DNA of 64,000 nt, taken from assembly GCA_029255685.2 (NCBI GenBank), contig CM055320.2, forward strand, positions 10,092,614-10,156,613, in the 5' to 3' direction. This document shows, one piece after another, positions 12,339 to 23,034 of this stretch; positions within the stretch are counted from its first letter, which is position 1; each line of letters starts with the position of its first letter. Under the pieces are notes generated by a model that saw only the letters and a program-made list of their open reading frames with translations, was not told the DNA's origin and ran no database searches. This stretch comes from Silene conica (lineage: Eukaryota; Streptophyta; Magnoliopsida; Caryophyllales; Caryophyllaceae). The position numbers and the translations under genes were made by a program.

Positions 12339-13294
12339 TTCGCGATCACATGTCCGGTCTCACGACACCACTGGCAACGGCCTTTGAATGGACGTGGAGC
12401 GGCTTGAGTTTGGTTGGAGGAGCCGTGTTGATTGGTGTTATTGTAGGTGTTGTTGGAGCGGTTTTGGTAACGATTGTAGGTGTTGTTTTTGAAGGCGGCA
12501 TTGGCCGCGGGTTGGTAGTGGGTGGCCGAGTTATTTTGTTGGAGCAAGAGCTCTTGTTGAAGCAATTTTTCGTGGAGAGCCTCGAATTGAATTGGTGTAT
12601 CACGAGCTCTCACTTGGTCTATGACGGGTTTATAGAGGTCATAGTCAAGACCGTTAAGGACGCGAGAAACTACGTCCTCCGGGTCTAATATTTTGCCCAT
12701 TAGGGCTAGTTGGTCGACACACGCTTTTAAAGCGTGAATGTATTCGGTTATGGTTTGAGTCAAATTTTTGGTGATCGAGTCAAAGCGGTTTTTAATTTGT
12801 TGGATATGAATCCGAGAAGGATTAGCATATGTTTGGGCTAAGATGTCCCATGCTTCCTTTGACGACTTGGCTCTTACAATAAGGGTTTGAAGAGCGGATG
12901 TGATGGTGCCCATGAGAGCACCAAGGATTAGGCCGTCTTGCTTGAGCCATGACATGTAGGCCGGGTTGGGGACATCTTGGGCGTCGGGTCCTGGCACGGT
13001 GGCGGGTGGGGCGGGTAGGCTCCCGTCGAGGAAGCCGATAAGGCTAAACCCGAAGAGTATGTGGGTTAGCTGAAAACGCCAGGAGGTGTAGTTGAGCGAG
13101 GTGAGCTTCACGACGTGTTGGAGATTTGGAGCGGTGAGGGGTGTTTGGGCGTCGTGGGGGTTGGGGATTTGGAGGTCTTGTTGGTGATTCATGGTGGCGG
13201 GTAAGGGTGAGTGGCGGTTTGTGCGTTTGAAGTGGGTGCGATTAGGTCGTAATAGGTTGGATCGTTTGTGGCTTGCGGATACCATATAAGACAA
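12170..13294 (-). pseudogene. Copia gag with CCHC zinc knuckle (fossil)
   Basis: The N-terminal UBN2-type gag domain contains L-T-S-L-N-Y-T-S-W-R and W-D-I-L-A-Q-T-Y. A zinc knuckle C-x2-C-x4-H-x4-C (C-Q-W-C ... G-H-V-I-A-N-C) follows near the C-terminus. The likely true start is the internal methionine of M-N-H-Q-Q-D. The upstream part of the open stretch covers the primer-binding site. It would form the particle shell of the element. Confidence 0.88.
13275..13284 (-). promoter_or_regulatory. Primer binding site of the copia element
   Basis: On the minus strand TGGTATCCGC begins just inside the 5' LTR. Its first seven bases match the 3' end complement of plant initiator methionine tRNA, the usual copia primer. 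Confidence 0.7.
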
Positions 13295-13527
13295 AGAATG
13301 AATGATTATGAAAAGTTGTATTTACTTATGATGAGAGTTTACATATATATAGGTAGAGAGTTTGAACTAGGTTAGGAAAGAAACTAATTCTCTATTAAAT
13401 TACAAGAATATACTTTCTATATTTTAAGATAATAAGATACTAGATTATTTGATATTATCTTTTGAAAGAGATATATATTTTGCTTGGATGATTGGAGACT
13501 TGTTGTAGGCTTGGATCATGGTTAATA
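13286..13527 (-). repeat. 5' LTR of the copia element
   Basis: A 242-bp copy of the LTR at 7260-7492. Transcription of the element would start here and run leftwards. Confidence 0.9.
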
Positions 13528-13533
13528 GTTCAA

Positions 13534-13969
13534 TCTACTTTATAAAGTCTACGTCCACACTCTCTCTTTTTATTATATATTTTCTTTGTAACCAAAATCT
13601 GATTACAAAGAAAATTCCCATGATCAACTCGATCCTACATACAACTAGAGTACACCCCCGTACCCCCATTAAACACTCTCTAACAAATCTGATAACTACA
13701 AATCAATTTGTCTTCTTGTTATATGGTTCATAACATAGAACAATGGAGAACAAAGTATGTCTAAAAATGAGAAGACTTAAACACTCGAAACAAACTCTTT
13801 AAGGCACCAGAAAGACATTTGCAAAGATAAAATTTTTGTTAAAAATAATTTTCACAAATCTCTTAAAAATATAAGCTTTAAACGTCGTTGTAATGAAATA
13901 TCAATCACATATTTATAAGAAAGGATATTGGTTAATAAAATCTCTACAAAATAAGCAAATATAAAATAC
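13534..13969. other. Gene-free stretch
   Basis: AT-rich spacer between the copia element and the Harbinger MITE. No supportable gene or repeat was seen. Confidence 0.5.
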
Positions 13970-13972
13970 TTA

Positions 13973-14356
13973 GGGGTGTTTGGTTCCCACAAAGGTATCG
14001 GTATGAAATCAGGAATCAAATCAGGGTGGTATGAGTTTGGAACTTGATTCCTCATACCTATTGTTTGGTTCAATTTTGGAATGAGAAAATAAATCTTATT
14101 CTATGTTTATTTTATTAATAAAACTTTGTACAATTTATTTATGTATTAATTTTCTACTTTAAATTTTCATGTACTAATTAGTTAAAAAAAATCTATAGTT
14201 TATACACATAAGTTACTATTTTTTTTTAAAATATCAAAATATTTTTGTTCTTAAGTATATTAAACATTTCGGGAAAAAATCATTGTTTTATTTTCTATAG
14301 TTTAGCTAATTCCAAACTCATACCTTATACCTACAATGAGTGAACCAAACATCCCC
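13973..14356. mobile_element. PIF/Harbinger (Tourist-type) MITE
   Basis: The 384-bp element starts ggggtgtttggttc and ends gaaccaaacatcccc, with TTA duplicated at both flanks (13970-13972 and 14357-14359). The G-rich TGTTTGGTT terminus and TWA target site are typical of Harbinger MITEs. It has the same terminal type as 44310-44597. Non-coding. Confidence 0.9.
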
Positions 14357-14359
14357 TTA

Positions 14360-14882
14360 AAGATATGAAAATATCTTATATCTTTTTATTTGTTCAAGAT
14401 ATTTGAGTTACTCATTCATTTTGTTGGTCAAGCAGAAATTTAAAAAGGATATTCATCAGAATAATCATGTTCAAGATTAATTTGATCAAAAAAAAATATT
14501 TTCGAAAATATTCAAAAAATAATTTTGTCGTTCCTTGTGAACTTGCTCAGAATTGAACAGCCTTTAGGACTGTTTACTTCAAATGAATCGAGCAGAACTT
14601 AAGCTTCTTATTTTTACAATTAGCTAGATAAGAAAGATAAGAATTTAATTGACGCTTCAAGCTTTCTCCATGTAGAGTGTCAATCCTTTGCAAATCTGCC
14701 ATAACTAATATCTTACCAATACACATTAGCTAAAGGGATAAACTAAGATTAAGGACTTGTCATCATCAACAAATTCCTCATTTGATAATGACAAGTCCTT
14801 CTTGACTTACGTTCCCCCTCAGCACAAGAACTCTATTTTAACCCAAAGAGAGAATATAAATAAGAAACATAATCTCAGGGAA
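14360..14882. other. Gene-free stretch
   Basis: AT-rich spacer between the Harbinger MITE and the MULE. A retrotransposon-like phrase (catcaacaaattcctcatttgataatgacaag, about 14763-14793) resembles text near LTR ends, but no boundary can be set. Confidence 0.4.
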
Positions 14883-14891
14883 TAATATTAA

Positions 14892-16073
14892 GAGTTTTTT
14901 TTGTTTTTTACCACCTATTGAGTCCTAAATTTTACAAATTATCACCTATTGAGTCCATTTTTGCTAATAACCACCTAATTTTTTGCGTTTTACCACCTAA
15001 TTGCAGTTGTTGTCGGGTTTTCTTATTTATCGTTCCCTCGTAACTCGGGTACTTCGTCCCTCGGGTACATTTTATCGACTCTCTACTAATAACAATGACC
15101 AACCTACCCTTTACCAAATATTATACACACTCACCATTATTATTTCACTCAATTATTCCCAAAATTGAATCCATCTTATTCTAGAACCATAGAAATTGGG
15201 CATTTTTTTTACATTCAAGCAAGGTATTTTTGTGATCATAACACCCATCATCTATGGTCGACGATATTCAGCCTATTGAATCAATCGAAGAAAGTCTCAT
15301 CATCCCATTGTCATTCGAATTTCAGGTAATTTATTCAGCAATGCATTATATAGTTATGTTGAACTAATTCGAATAAAATTAATATATTCCTCAATTTTAA
15401 TTCTTAACCCTAATTTTAGTGATTGTGTGGTTGATACCAAAATTTATCAAAATCCCTAATTTAGAGCAATTCAAAATGTCGTCATCTCATTGCCTAGTTG
15501 CTTCCTCTACAACTTAACAACTTATTTTGATGAATATTATACTATAGTTGAGAGCAATTAACAACTGTTTTTTTAAGGAAACTATCTTATTTTAGGATGT
15601 AGATACTATCCCTATGGACCCGTCTGCTGGAATTATCTGTGCTGATGTACTGTTAAGTTTTTGCAGCTGTTTTTTTTCTACGATTTTATTACCAAGATCT
15701 AAGCTTTGGAGATAGATTTTGTAGTTTCGGTGGACATTAAATGGAGATGTTCGTCATTCTTGCTATAAGTTATTTTCAGAGAGGAAGTTTTTGGGTTATC
15801 ATATTCCTACCGTTACTCAGCCTCCAATACACCGTATTAAGTATGGGCAAGGAATACAGGCTAGCTATATAATATTTCGTAAAGGGTAGCTTGGTCATTA
15901 TTAATAATATAAAGTCGATAAAATGTACCGAGACGATAAATAAGAAAACCCGACAATAACTGCAAATTAGGTGGTAAAATGCAAAGAATTAGGTGGTTAT
16001 TAGCAAAAATGAATTCAATAGGTGGTAATTTGTAAAATTTAAGACTCAATAGGTGGTAAATCGCAAAAAACTC
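14892..16073. mobile_element. Mutator-like element (MULE) with long inverted ends
   Basis: Ends gagttttttt...aaaaaactc are inverted over roughly 200-230 bp (14892-15124 versus 15872-16073). Both flanks carry the perfect 9-bp duplication taatattaa (14883-14891 and 16074-16082), the Mutator hallmark. The 1182-bp element is too short for MURA. The inside (15125-15870) holds an ATG at 15254 with a short reading stretch up to a possible GT donor at 15325, which could be a captured host exon or a transposase remnant. Near-complete arm symmetry suggests recent activity. Small differences within the arms show some decay. Confidence 0.93.
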
Positions 16074-16082
16074 TAATATTAA

Positions 16083-16559
16083 ACCATTAGTTTTCGGAAC
16101 GCAAAAAGGAAAATACCATAGTCAAAGGTCAAAATTTAAGTAGCTACTAAGCACTATAGTCTGTCAATCTTTCCCCCTCTTACCATCATTAAAAGGAGAA
16201 GAAAGGTCAAAAAGAGTTCATGCATTCATCCACTGTCAAAGAGACAAAGAAGTAGCTACCAGACACAGTTAGATAAATATCATCATAATAAGTACAAGAC
16301 AATCAATGAAGTACTAACAGAAAACATGTCCAACAAAATGATGTAGGCAAAATAAAAAGGGCAAGGCAAGGTAAAGATAAGGCTAAGGTATGGCTAAGGT
16401 AAAACGTGTAGGAACTCGTTCAAGGACATCATGAATGAGGTGAGTTGGGCAAGTTTGTTCTTGATACCCACCATCCATCTCTCAACCTTCCCGAGACCAC
16501 CAGTCACGGCCTCCAAGAGATCATCCATCCGAGAACTAAAAACTTCAATTCCGCCACAG
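16083..16559. other. Gene-free stretch
   Basis: Spacer between the MULE and the gypsy-type solo LTR. Overlapping short open stretches on both strands near 16394-16616 show no recognisable domain. Confidence 0.4.
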
Positions 16560-17205
16560 GACATTGATGATTTCAAATTAAACCTCGCAAGTGAACGAGA
16601 ACGTTGTACTAATTGAGGGTCAGATCCACAAAGGGTGAGTACCGATTATTCCATTCCATGGTTTAGCTAAGTCGAATCAACAATTTGAGAGAATGATTAT
16701 TTAATTGTACTACGCTATATAATATGAAATTAAAGCAAACTAAAGACAAAACTAAGGCAACAAACAAGATGTGATAAAAACGGTTTACTCAAATATTATG
16801 AAAGCCTATGGTGTGACTTAAACACTAACAATCGTTCACCATATTAGTTTCGACGATTAGTTGCCAAGGGGTAGATTATATGGGTGAAAATGCCTCTAGG
16901 TCGCCTAATACCTCCTTCCCGGGTTCGTAATAGGACACTAGTGATACCAAGTCAACTCCCTCTCATGCTCATGACTCGGTTTCCCCCGATTCAAGACTCA
17001 AGGCTTGCCAAAATGGTCTTATTTCGCTCACCTGTCACCAAGGTCAAGGGCTTAAGCCTGCGGTAATCCCCGGTAATCCCAGCTGTAACACCCCAGCCCA
17101 AACCTAGGACCGGAAATGTTAGCCACGGTAGCTCGCCAGGCTATGTACTGGCCCCACAGACCAACACGAGTCCTTTCCAGTGCATTTTGTCATCACTCAT
17201 GTGCA

Positions 17206-17283
17206 TCTCGGGAACCTTCCCAGGTGGTCATTCATCCTAAGACTACTCCCAGCCAAGCACGTTTAACTTTGGAGTTCTTTCGC
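17206..17283 (-). other. 5S rRNA-like segment in Cassandra 3' LTR
   Basis: On the minus strand the text matches the middle of plant 5S rRNA (gaactccaaagttaaacgtg, then cttggctgggagtagtctta). This holds the internal control region of a pol III promoter. It is part of the LTR and not a working 5S gene. Confidence 0.85.
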
Positions 17284-17707
17284 ATGGATAACCAGAAAAG
17301 AAAGTGCACTTTGTTGATGTGAGTATTACTTTCAATCCCTTTAAGCAGTAGTCATATAAGCCTTCTAATGGATCTCTTCAAAGGGTTACCCCACCCGAAT
17401 ATCCAACTCGGTTCAATGGAGTATTACACACCCCCATTTGAAGAACACACCGTCCTCGTTGCGCCTAGCAGCATCCGACCGCAGCCGAGCCAAACCAGGA
17501 ATCCGCCCCCGCTTGGTTGGTGACCCAGGTACTCCAGACCACAGGCTCACCAAAAAGTAGCAGGGTTGCTCTCATACCATTTGTAACACCCAGCCCAAAC
17601 CTAGGACCGGAAATGTTAGCCACAGTAGCTAGTCAGGCTATGTACTGGCCCCAAAGACCAACACGAGTCCTTTCCAGCGCATTTTGTCCTCACTCATGCG
17701 CATACCG

Positions 17708-17779
17708 GGAACCTTCCCAGGAGGTCACCCATCCTAAGACTACTCCCAGCCAAGCACGCTTAACTTTGGAGTTCTTTCA
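17708..17779 (-). other. 5S rRNA-like segment in Cassandra 5' LTR
   Basis: The second copy is closer to true 5S rRNA than the first (gttaagcgtgcttgg and ggatgggtgacctcc). The promoter motif is better kept here, in the LTR that would drive transcription on the minus strand. Confidence 0.87.
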
Positions 17780-19641
17780 ATTCGCATGGATAACCAGAAA
17801 AGAAAGTGCACTTTGTTAATATGAGTATTACTTTCAATCCTTTTAAGCACTAGTCATATAAGCCTATCAATAGACCCCATCAAGGGGTTACCCCACCCGA
17901 ATATCCTACTTGGTTCAATGGAGTATTACACCAACCCTTCTCCTGAAGGTGAATTTCAAACCGAAAAGCATAAGCACCCTCCTTAAGTCCTCCCTCTCGA
18001 GTTCGACTCAAGTCGACAACTAGCCTAAAAGGTGGTCAAATCTTAACCTAATCAATTCCCATTGATGGTCAAGGGTCAAAAGTCAATCATTCCCCTAATT
18101 AAGCATTAACAAGTCGATTCTTATGTTAATTCCCAACAATTTCCCCCTCAACAACTAATTCCAATGAAACTAATCTGGCAAATTACTCATGTTTGGGTTA
18201 AATCACCCCCTAATAAAGAGACTACTCACTACACATGGTCATTAATCCTAACTAGCAATAAAGATTGAGACTTTGAGAACAAAATATTTTAAGGGTTCGA
18301 TTTTTCTTACTAACATGCAATTAACAACTAATAGCACGATAGGAACTAATTAAACGAAAAGAGAAGATAAATCTAAGCAAAGGTAATAACTTTAGTCACA
18401 AGGAACTTAAGTATTCAAACTCACGAAAACTAAACTAAGGATAAGAAATTAACAAATCAACAAAAAACAAAATAATAAGGAAACAAAATTATACCGAAGA
18501 TTGACAAAAAGGAATGAACTTTATTGCATAAAAACCTCGAAAATGGAAGAACAATGGTGAGATTCAACAATGCCCTAATAAATTCTCTCTAAAATATCTA
18601 AAATGTGTTCTTGAAAATGTGTAAAATGATCTTGCTACCCTTATAAATCTGATTCTATTAGTATATATACAAAGCCTAAAAATAGGGTTAAAAGCCCGAA
18701 AACGGACAAAACAGGCCCAACAGGAGGTCCATCCGGCGTATCGATGCGTCGGCCGTGTCGAAGTTACGCCGGATGGAGCTTGTTACGCCGGATGGAGGGT
18801 TTTTGCTCTTTTCTCTCTCCTCAGTCAGGTGTAACCTTTCCAGTCAGGTGTACCAACGCCCGACTGCTTGAGATACGCCCAGAATGGTAAATTTGAGATG
18901 CGCTGGATGGGTGGAGATGCACCCCATTGCCTGAGATACGCCCCCGATAAGCTAGAAACGCCTAAGAAGGGTCCCCGAACTTGGTTTCTTGACTCGTAAC
19001 CTCCCTTGTACTTCCCTTCAAGTTCCGATTTACCTAGAAAAGCGTGACAATACTACGAACACATCGAAAACGCGTGAAAATAGCATGTAAAGGCAAACTA
19101 GGTAAAAACGAGGACATTAAATGGGAAACCAAGGCTAAAATAGGACAAAGTGAAGGATTTTAGGTACAAAAATAAGGGCGATAACGTATTTATCAGACAT
19201 CGGCATCATAAACCAATCACGATGACGTTATAGTTGAAGCTCTTATTTTCGGAACAACTTTCTCATCATCTTATATATGAACAACTTCTTCTTTAGTGTA
19301 TGAGAGGAGTTCTAGAGATAAAACTGATCATTTTCTTGAAGAGGACTTGATTATTCTTTTTTTTTTTGAAAGAAAATCACTCCATTAATAAATAGTCATA
19401 CGACATCTACTATATATGGGTAATTTGACCGGATACAACTCGACTAGAATCAAATAAAATAAAATCTTGTTCAAAGAAAGATAAGTAAACTTGAATTGCC
19501 TTAAAGCACGTCCTCTATCATATCGCCGCAAACAGCTTTTCACAAGAGGATCGTAGGATCTTGAGCCTTGACGAGAGACGATTTCATCTTACCAAATTAA
19601 GTGCAACCAACAAATCGACAACATATGTAATACCATATAAC

Positions 19642-20222
19642 TAGGGATGGCAATGGATCTTGGATCCGGTCCAGATCCGTAAGACCCGACCCTGATGGAC
19701 CGAATCTGGATCCTATTTTTTCATACCCGTTGGATCCGGGTCGGATCTGGATCCACTACTTTTAAAACGGATCTGGATCTGGATCCTGCTACGCAGACCC
19801 TGAAGAATCCAGATCCGTTTCTGGACCCGTTTTTATAGTAAAAATATGAAGTTCTACGTCTAAGTTATTTTGTTTCTTGAGTTGTGTTTGGATTACTTGG
19901 TCATAATAATTATTACTTGTAATATTTGGCTGAAAATAATTATCACGCTACTAGCTACTTCTCCTTTTTATTGTATTTCGAAAAATGGAATCAATAGTGT
20001 TATGACGCATGAGTTTTTTATTGGTTTTTTTTTTATAATGTGGGGTTAGAAACTTGGACCCGTAACGGACCCGGATCCGACCCGGATCCGTTGGATCTGG
20101 ATCTGGATCTCACATATTTGGACCCGTTGGATCTGGATCGGATCCGGATCCAGTGTATACAATGCGGATCTGGATCTGGATCCTACTGGACCCGGTCCAG
20201 ATCCGGTCCGTTGCCATCCCTA
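19642..20222. mobile_element. hAT MITE with GGATCT-rich arms
   Basis: Perfect 12-bp ends tagggatggcaa and ttgccatcccta are flanked by the perfect 8-bp duplication catataac (19634-19641 and 20223-20230), typical of hAT elements. Both arms are made of the words ggatctggatcc/ggacccg in opposite orientation, around an AT-rich middle. Non-coding. Open stretches over the arms are artefacts of this simple sequence. Confidence 0.93.
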
Positions 20223-20310
20223 CATATAACGATCTATTACGAAACCGATCTTCTGCATCTTCACCATATAAGAAACGACCAAGACGCTCATATCTATATT
20301 ACCAATAGAA

Positions 20311-20415
20311 CTAAAACCTTGAATAACAAGGACTGAAAAGACTCCGAAAATAGAGACAAACGAAAAACCTTGAATAACAAGGACTGAAAAGACTCCGAAA
20401 ATAGAGACAAACAAA
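20311..20415. repeat. Tandem duplication of about 50 bp
   Basis: The text accttgaataacaaggactg with its continuation to agagacaaac occurs twice in a row. It lies inside the LINE-type insertion and makes a minus-strand open stretch with a repeated peptide. Confidence 0.85.
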
Positions 20416-20966
20416 CGGATCTCACCAAAAGGGAGACTTTTATTGATTAATTCGTAGGGTTTCATAGTAAAAATTGATAAATAAAGTTTTATGGGGGCTT
20501 ACCATCGATCAAAAGTCGATAGAAGCCCCAGATTTAATTGATGGAGGATAGGGTTTTTTAGAGAGAAGAAAGAAAGGCTAGAGTTTTTTTAGAGAGAAGA
20601 AAGAGTGTTTGTGATCCTTGTTAGGTTTTGTTTTTTACTTGATTATTCTTGAATAACTTATAAAGAGTTTTCATACTTTCATCAAAGATTTTAGGCATTT
20701 ATTTCCCAAATTCGTCTTATCATTAGATACCATCTGTGCTTTCACTTCTCCCGTCACCGTGGCTAGCTTTCACCTTTCAATGTCCTTCTTCAATCACAAG
20801 TTTCATAATCACAATCCATTTTTAATCGATTTGATGAGATCTTTTTTAAGGTCACTTTGGTAGAGAAACAGAAGAAGCATAAATTTGTGCTTCATCGGTT
20901 GGGACTGCTCGAAATCCGTAGTTGATGCGTGAAAAAGAAAAGAAAAACAAGACAAAATTATAAAAA

Positions 20967-21699
20967 TCCCTTTACTATAAAAGGGAAAGAATTTCAAGAA
21001 TTGTGATTGGTTCCTAATTTTTAGGAGATAAAAAAACATTTTTTCCCTAATACCCACCCCACGTTCTCCTATCTAATTTAATTCTTCCTTATATAACCCA
21101 TATCCTAATCTCTATACTCATATAATATACATTTCCTAAATATTATCAACACAATATTAACATACAAAAAATTACAAATTGAATAATTACAAAGAAATAA
21201 AAAAATACAAATTGAATATAATTATAAAAATCAATAAAATCTAATTTGTTACGGATATTAAAAAAAATAGATTGAGGTAGATTTGAAAATATAGAGATGT
21301 ATATATATACTCACAACAAATTCTAAATCTAAAAAAAAATGTTTTTTCTTAAAAAACTAAATTAAAATACACAACAAAAATATGGCTGTTTTACCTAATA
21401 GTATTCATAAACCTGAACATAGTAAGCAAATTATTTTAAAAACCAACATGTGCATATTCGAGTATTTGTTACGTTTTAGATTAGTTATACATTTTGTAAC
21501 ATACTCTGCATCGAATGGTAATGATTAACAAGTTAAATTATATGTACGTCGAATCTCTAGTTATTCATTCATTTATATTTAAATTGTCACAATATTATAT
21601 TGAACATTTACTCACACTCATTTATATGTTTATGTATTCAATCATTCAATGAGAACACCTATTACGACCCGTGCATTTTTTGCACGGGTTTAAAACTAG
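20967..21699 (+). mobile_element. Non-autonomous Helitron
   Basis: The 733-bp element begins TCCCTTTACTATAAAAGGG and ends with a hairpin cccgtgcattttttgcacggg (21668-21688) followed by ttaaaactag. It lies between A (20966) and T (21700) with no target duplication. A TC start, a 3' hairpin about 10 bp before CTAG and AT insertion are the Helitron rules. No Rep/helicase gene is present. Confidence 0.88.
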
Positions 21700-21701
21700 T
21701 A

Positions 21702-21822
21702 CTTCCTCCATTCAAATCCACTCTACCACTTTACTTTTTCACACTTGTCAACGCGTGTTTTACGCGGTAATATCGTTAACTATCTATTTGTGAAAATTAT
21801 AAAAGTTAGATATTATTTTTAA
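21702..21822. mobile_element. Left part of a split Stowaway MITE
   Basis: Starts cttcctccattcaaatccac after TA and runs into gatattatttttaa, as in the MITEs at 1798 and 2125. The matching right part resumes at 25464 beyond a Helitron insertion. Confidence 0.65.
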
Positions 21823-23009
21823 TCTTATCTATATTAATACGGAAACATTTCATGATTTCCGGTGAAGCCACGTCATTAATCCATGATTTAATTTTTTTTT
21901 AAAGTCATTTATGGTGGGACCTACACCAAACTTTATTGAATTCATTTACGAATAACTGCCTACATTTAGTTTTGTGGTGTAAATATTACGTTTTAATTTT
22001 GATTTATTTTGTAAACAATAATTTCTACGTAAACGATTACATTTATAACGTCAACTTATATGTTATATATTATATATCTATATAATAATAACATAAAAAG
22101 GCATGTTGATTGTTGAGTGCCTCATTGATAAGTATTTGTATTTTCTAGCTTTTGGTAATGCCACATCACACCCTTCTAACATTACCAAAATAACCTTCGA
22201 CAAAATTAAAATTTCCTACAAATATGTCATATTTTGTAACATACAAGATGAAGCAAATCAAAGGACATCATTATTGTTCAAATTAAATATGTGATTAAAT
22301 ATTCATTAAGCTGAAAAAATATAAAGTCTTCTATAAATTCACATCCAATTAAGTGCCATGATTTATAATTAAAATTGACATTTTAATTTATAAAATTAAT
22401 ATGTGTCATTTAAAAATCATCTCTAAATATTATGAGTCACATGTTTACAAGTACAAAAAAATTTAAAATATTAGTTATAAACTCAAAAAATAAATTAATA
22501 CAAATCTTTTAGTTTCACTCACAACTTTGGTTCGTAATTTATGATATTCTATTTAACATGTACTTCTTTTATTTAATGGTATGTTTTTAAGGACCATTAT
22601 TATACTTTATAGTTATGTTATCTTAATTTTTATAACTTTTCATTTACAACTTTTTTCTTCCCCTAAATAACTTGTTGAAATTAATGCAAAAATTAATTAA
22701 CAAAATAATCTTATATAACTATGATACTAATCCTAATTTTTATTTTTATTTAGAAAGTTGGTAGGTAAAGTATAAATAAATAAATTGTTTCACTTTTTAT
22801 CTTTTTATGTTTTGAATAAATAGTTAGAGTTGGAATCTAATTTAATTATCATTTTGTGTTTGTATTTAAATTTCAGGAGATGAACATTTTTACATATCAA
22901 TAGCATTATATGGAATTGGAAAATAATGGTAATAGATCTTCTTTTCACTTTTCTTTTGGTTTGAATACTTTTTTGTTTTGTCAAGTTTTCACTTTTTTAC
23001 TATTGCGTG

Positions 23010-23034
23010 TGGCGCGTGCAATATAAAAAGCTAG
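23010..23034 (+). other. Inner Helitron 3' end
   Basis: A GC-rich imperfect hairpin (attgcgtgtggcgcgtgcaat) is followed by ataaaaagctag and T. The stem is weaker than in the other Helitron ends here. Confidence 0.55.

Larger units (their letters stand above)
7260..13527 (-). mobile_element. Ty1/copia LTR retrotransposon, nearly full length, with a nested solo LTR
   Basis: Two similar direct LTRs (7260-7492 and 13286-13527) enclose copia coding remains in the order gag, protease, integrase, reverse transcriptase, RNase H on the minus strand. The flanks carry gttcaa on both sides (7254-7259 and 13528-13533). A primer-binding-like TGGTATC lies beside the right LTR and a purine tract (ttgagggggtg on the minus strand) beside the left. 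The LTRs differ by about six substitutions and a few small indels, roughly 2-3%, suggesting an age near one million years. Without the nested 1422-bp LTR the element would be about 4.8 kb. It is broken: the insertion plus a few further breaks. Confidence 0.93.
17084..17930 (-). mobile_element. Cassandra TRIM retrotransposon, complete
   Basis: Two direct LTRs (17084-17428 and 17582-17930) flank a 153-bp non-coding interior. On the minus strand, a methionine-tRNA-like primer site (tggtatgagagc, 17570-17581) follows the 5' LTR, and a purine tract (aaatgggggtg) precedes the 3' LTR. Each LTR contains a 5S-rRNA-like segment. Flanks ccagc/ccaac are a one-mismatch target duplication. It encodes no protein and depends on other elements. 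It is nested inside the gypsy-type solo LTR. Confidence 0.93.
16565..19195 (-). mobile_element. Solo LTR, Ty3/gypsy (Tat/Athila-like), containing Cassandra
   Basis: The segment begins TGATGATTTC and ends GTATTTATCA (TGAT...ATCA termini) between two copies of gacat (16560-16564 and 19196-19200). Removing the nested Cassandra leaves about 1.78 kb. Read on the minus strand, the end carries tgtggatctgaccc and a ttgcgaggttt...atcatca close, a pattern I know from large gypsy LTRs. No internal coding DNA is attached. The family call rests on these end motifs and is less certain than the boundaries. Confidence 0.68.
19359..20636 (-). mobile_element. LINE-type non-LTR insertion without clear ORFs
   Basis: A 14-bp duplication acttgattattctt flanks the segment (19345-19358 and 20637-20650). 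A T-run at the left is the poly(A) tail of a minus-strand retroposon. Its 5' part is rich in ctctct/agagag text and its 3' part ends ttaatggagtgattttcttt plus A-run. No reverse transcriptase is seen. Without the hAT MITE nested inside it (19642-20222) it is about 0.69 kb. It is a non-autonomous LINE derivative or strongly shortened copy. Confidence 0.72.

Noticed and set aside
12177-12688. Plus-strand ORFs opposite copia gag
   Set aside because: Antisense shadows of the zinc-knuckle and linker region of gag.
16394-16616. Overlapping short ORFs, possible coiled-coil protein
   Set aside because: They cross the gacat border of the solo LTR and have no recognised domain.
17206-17779. 5S rRNA genes
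   Set aside because: The two 5S-like stretches match only the middle of 5S rRNA and sit symmetrically in Cassandra LTRs, so they are part of that element.
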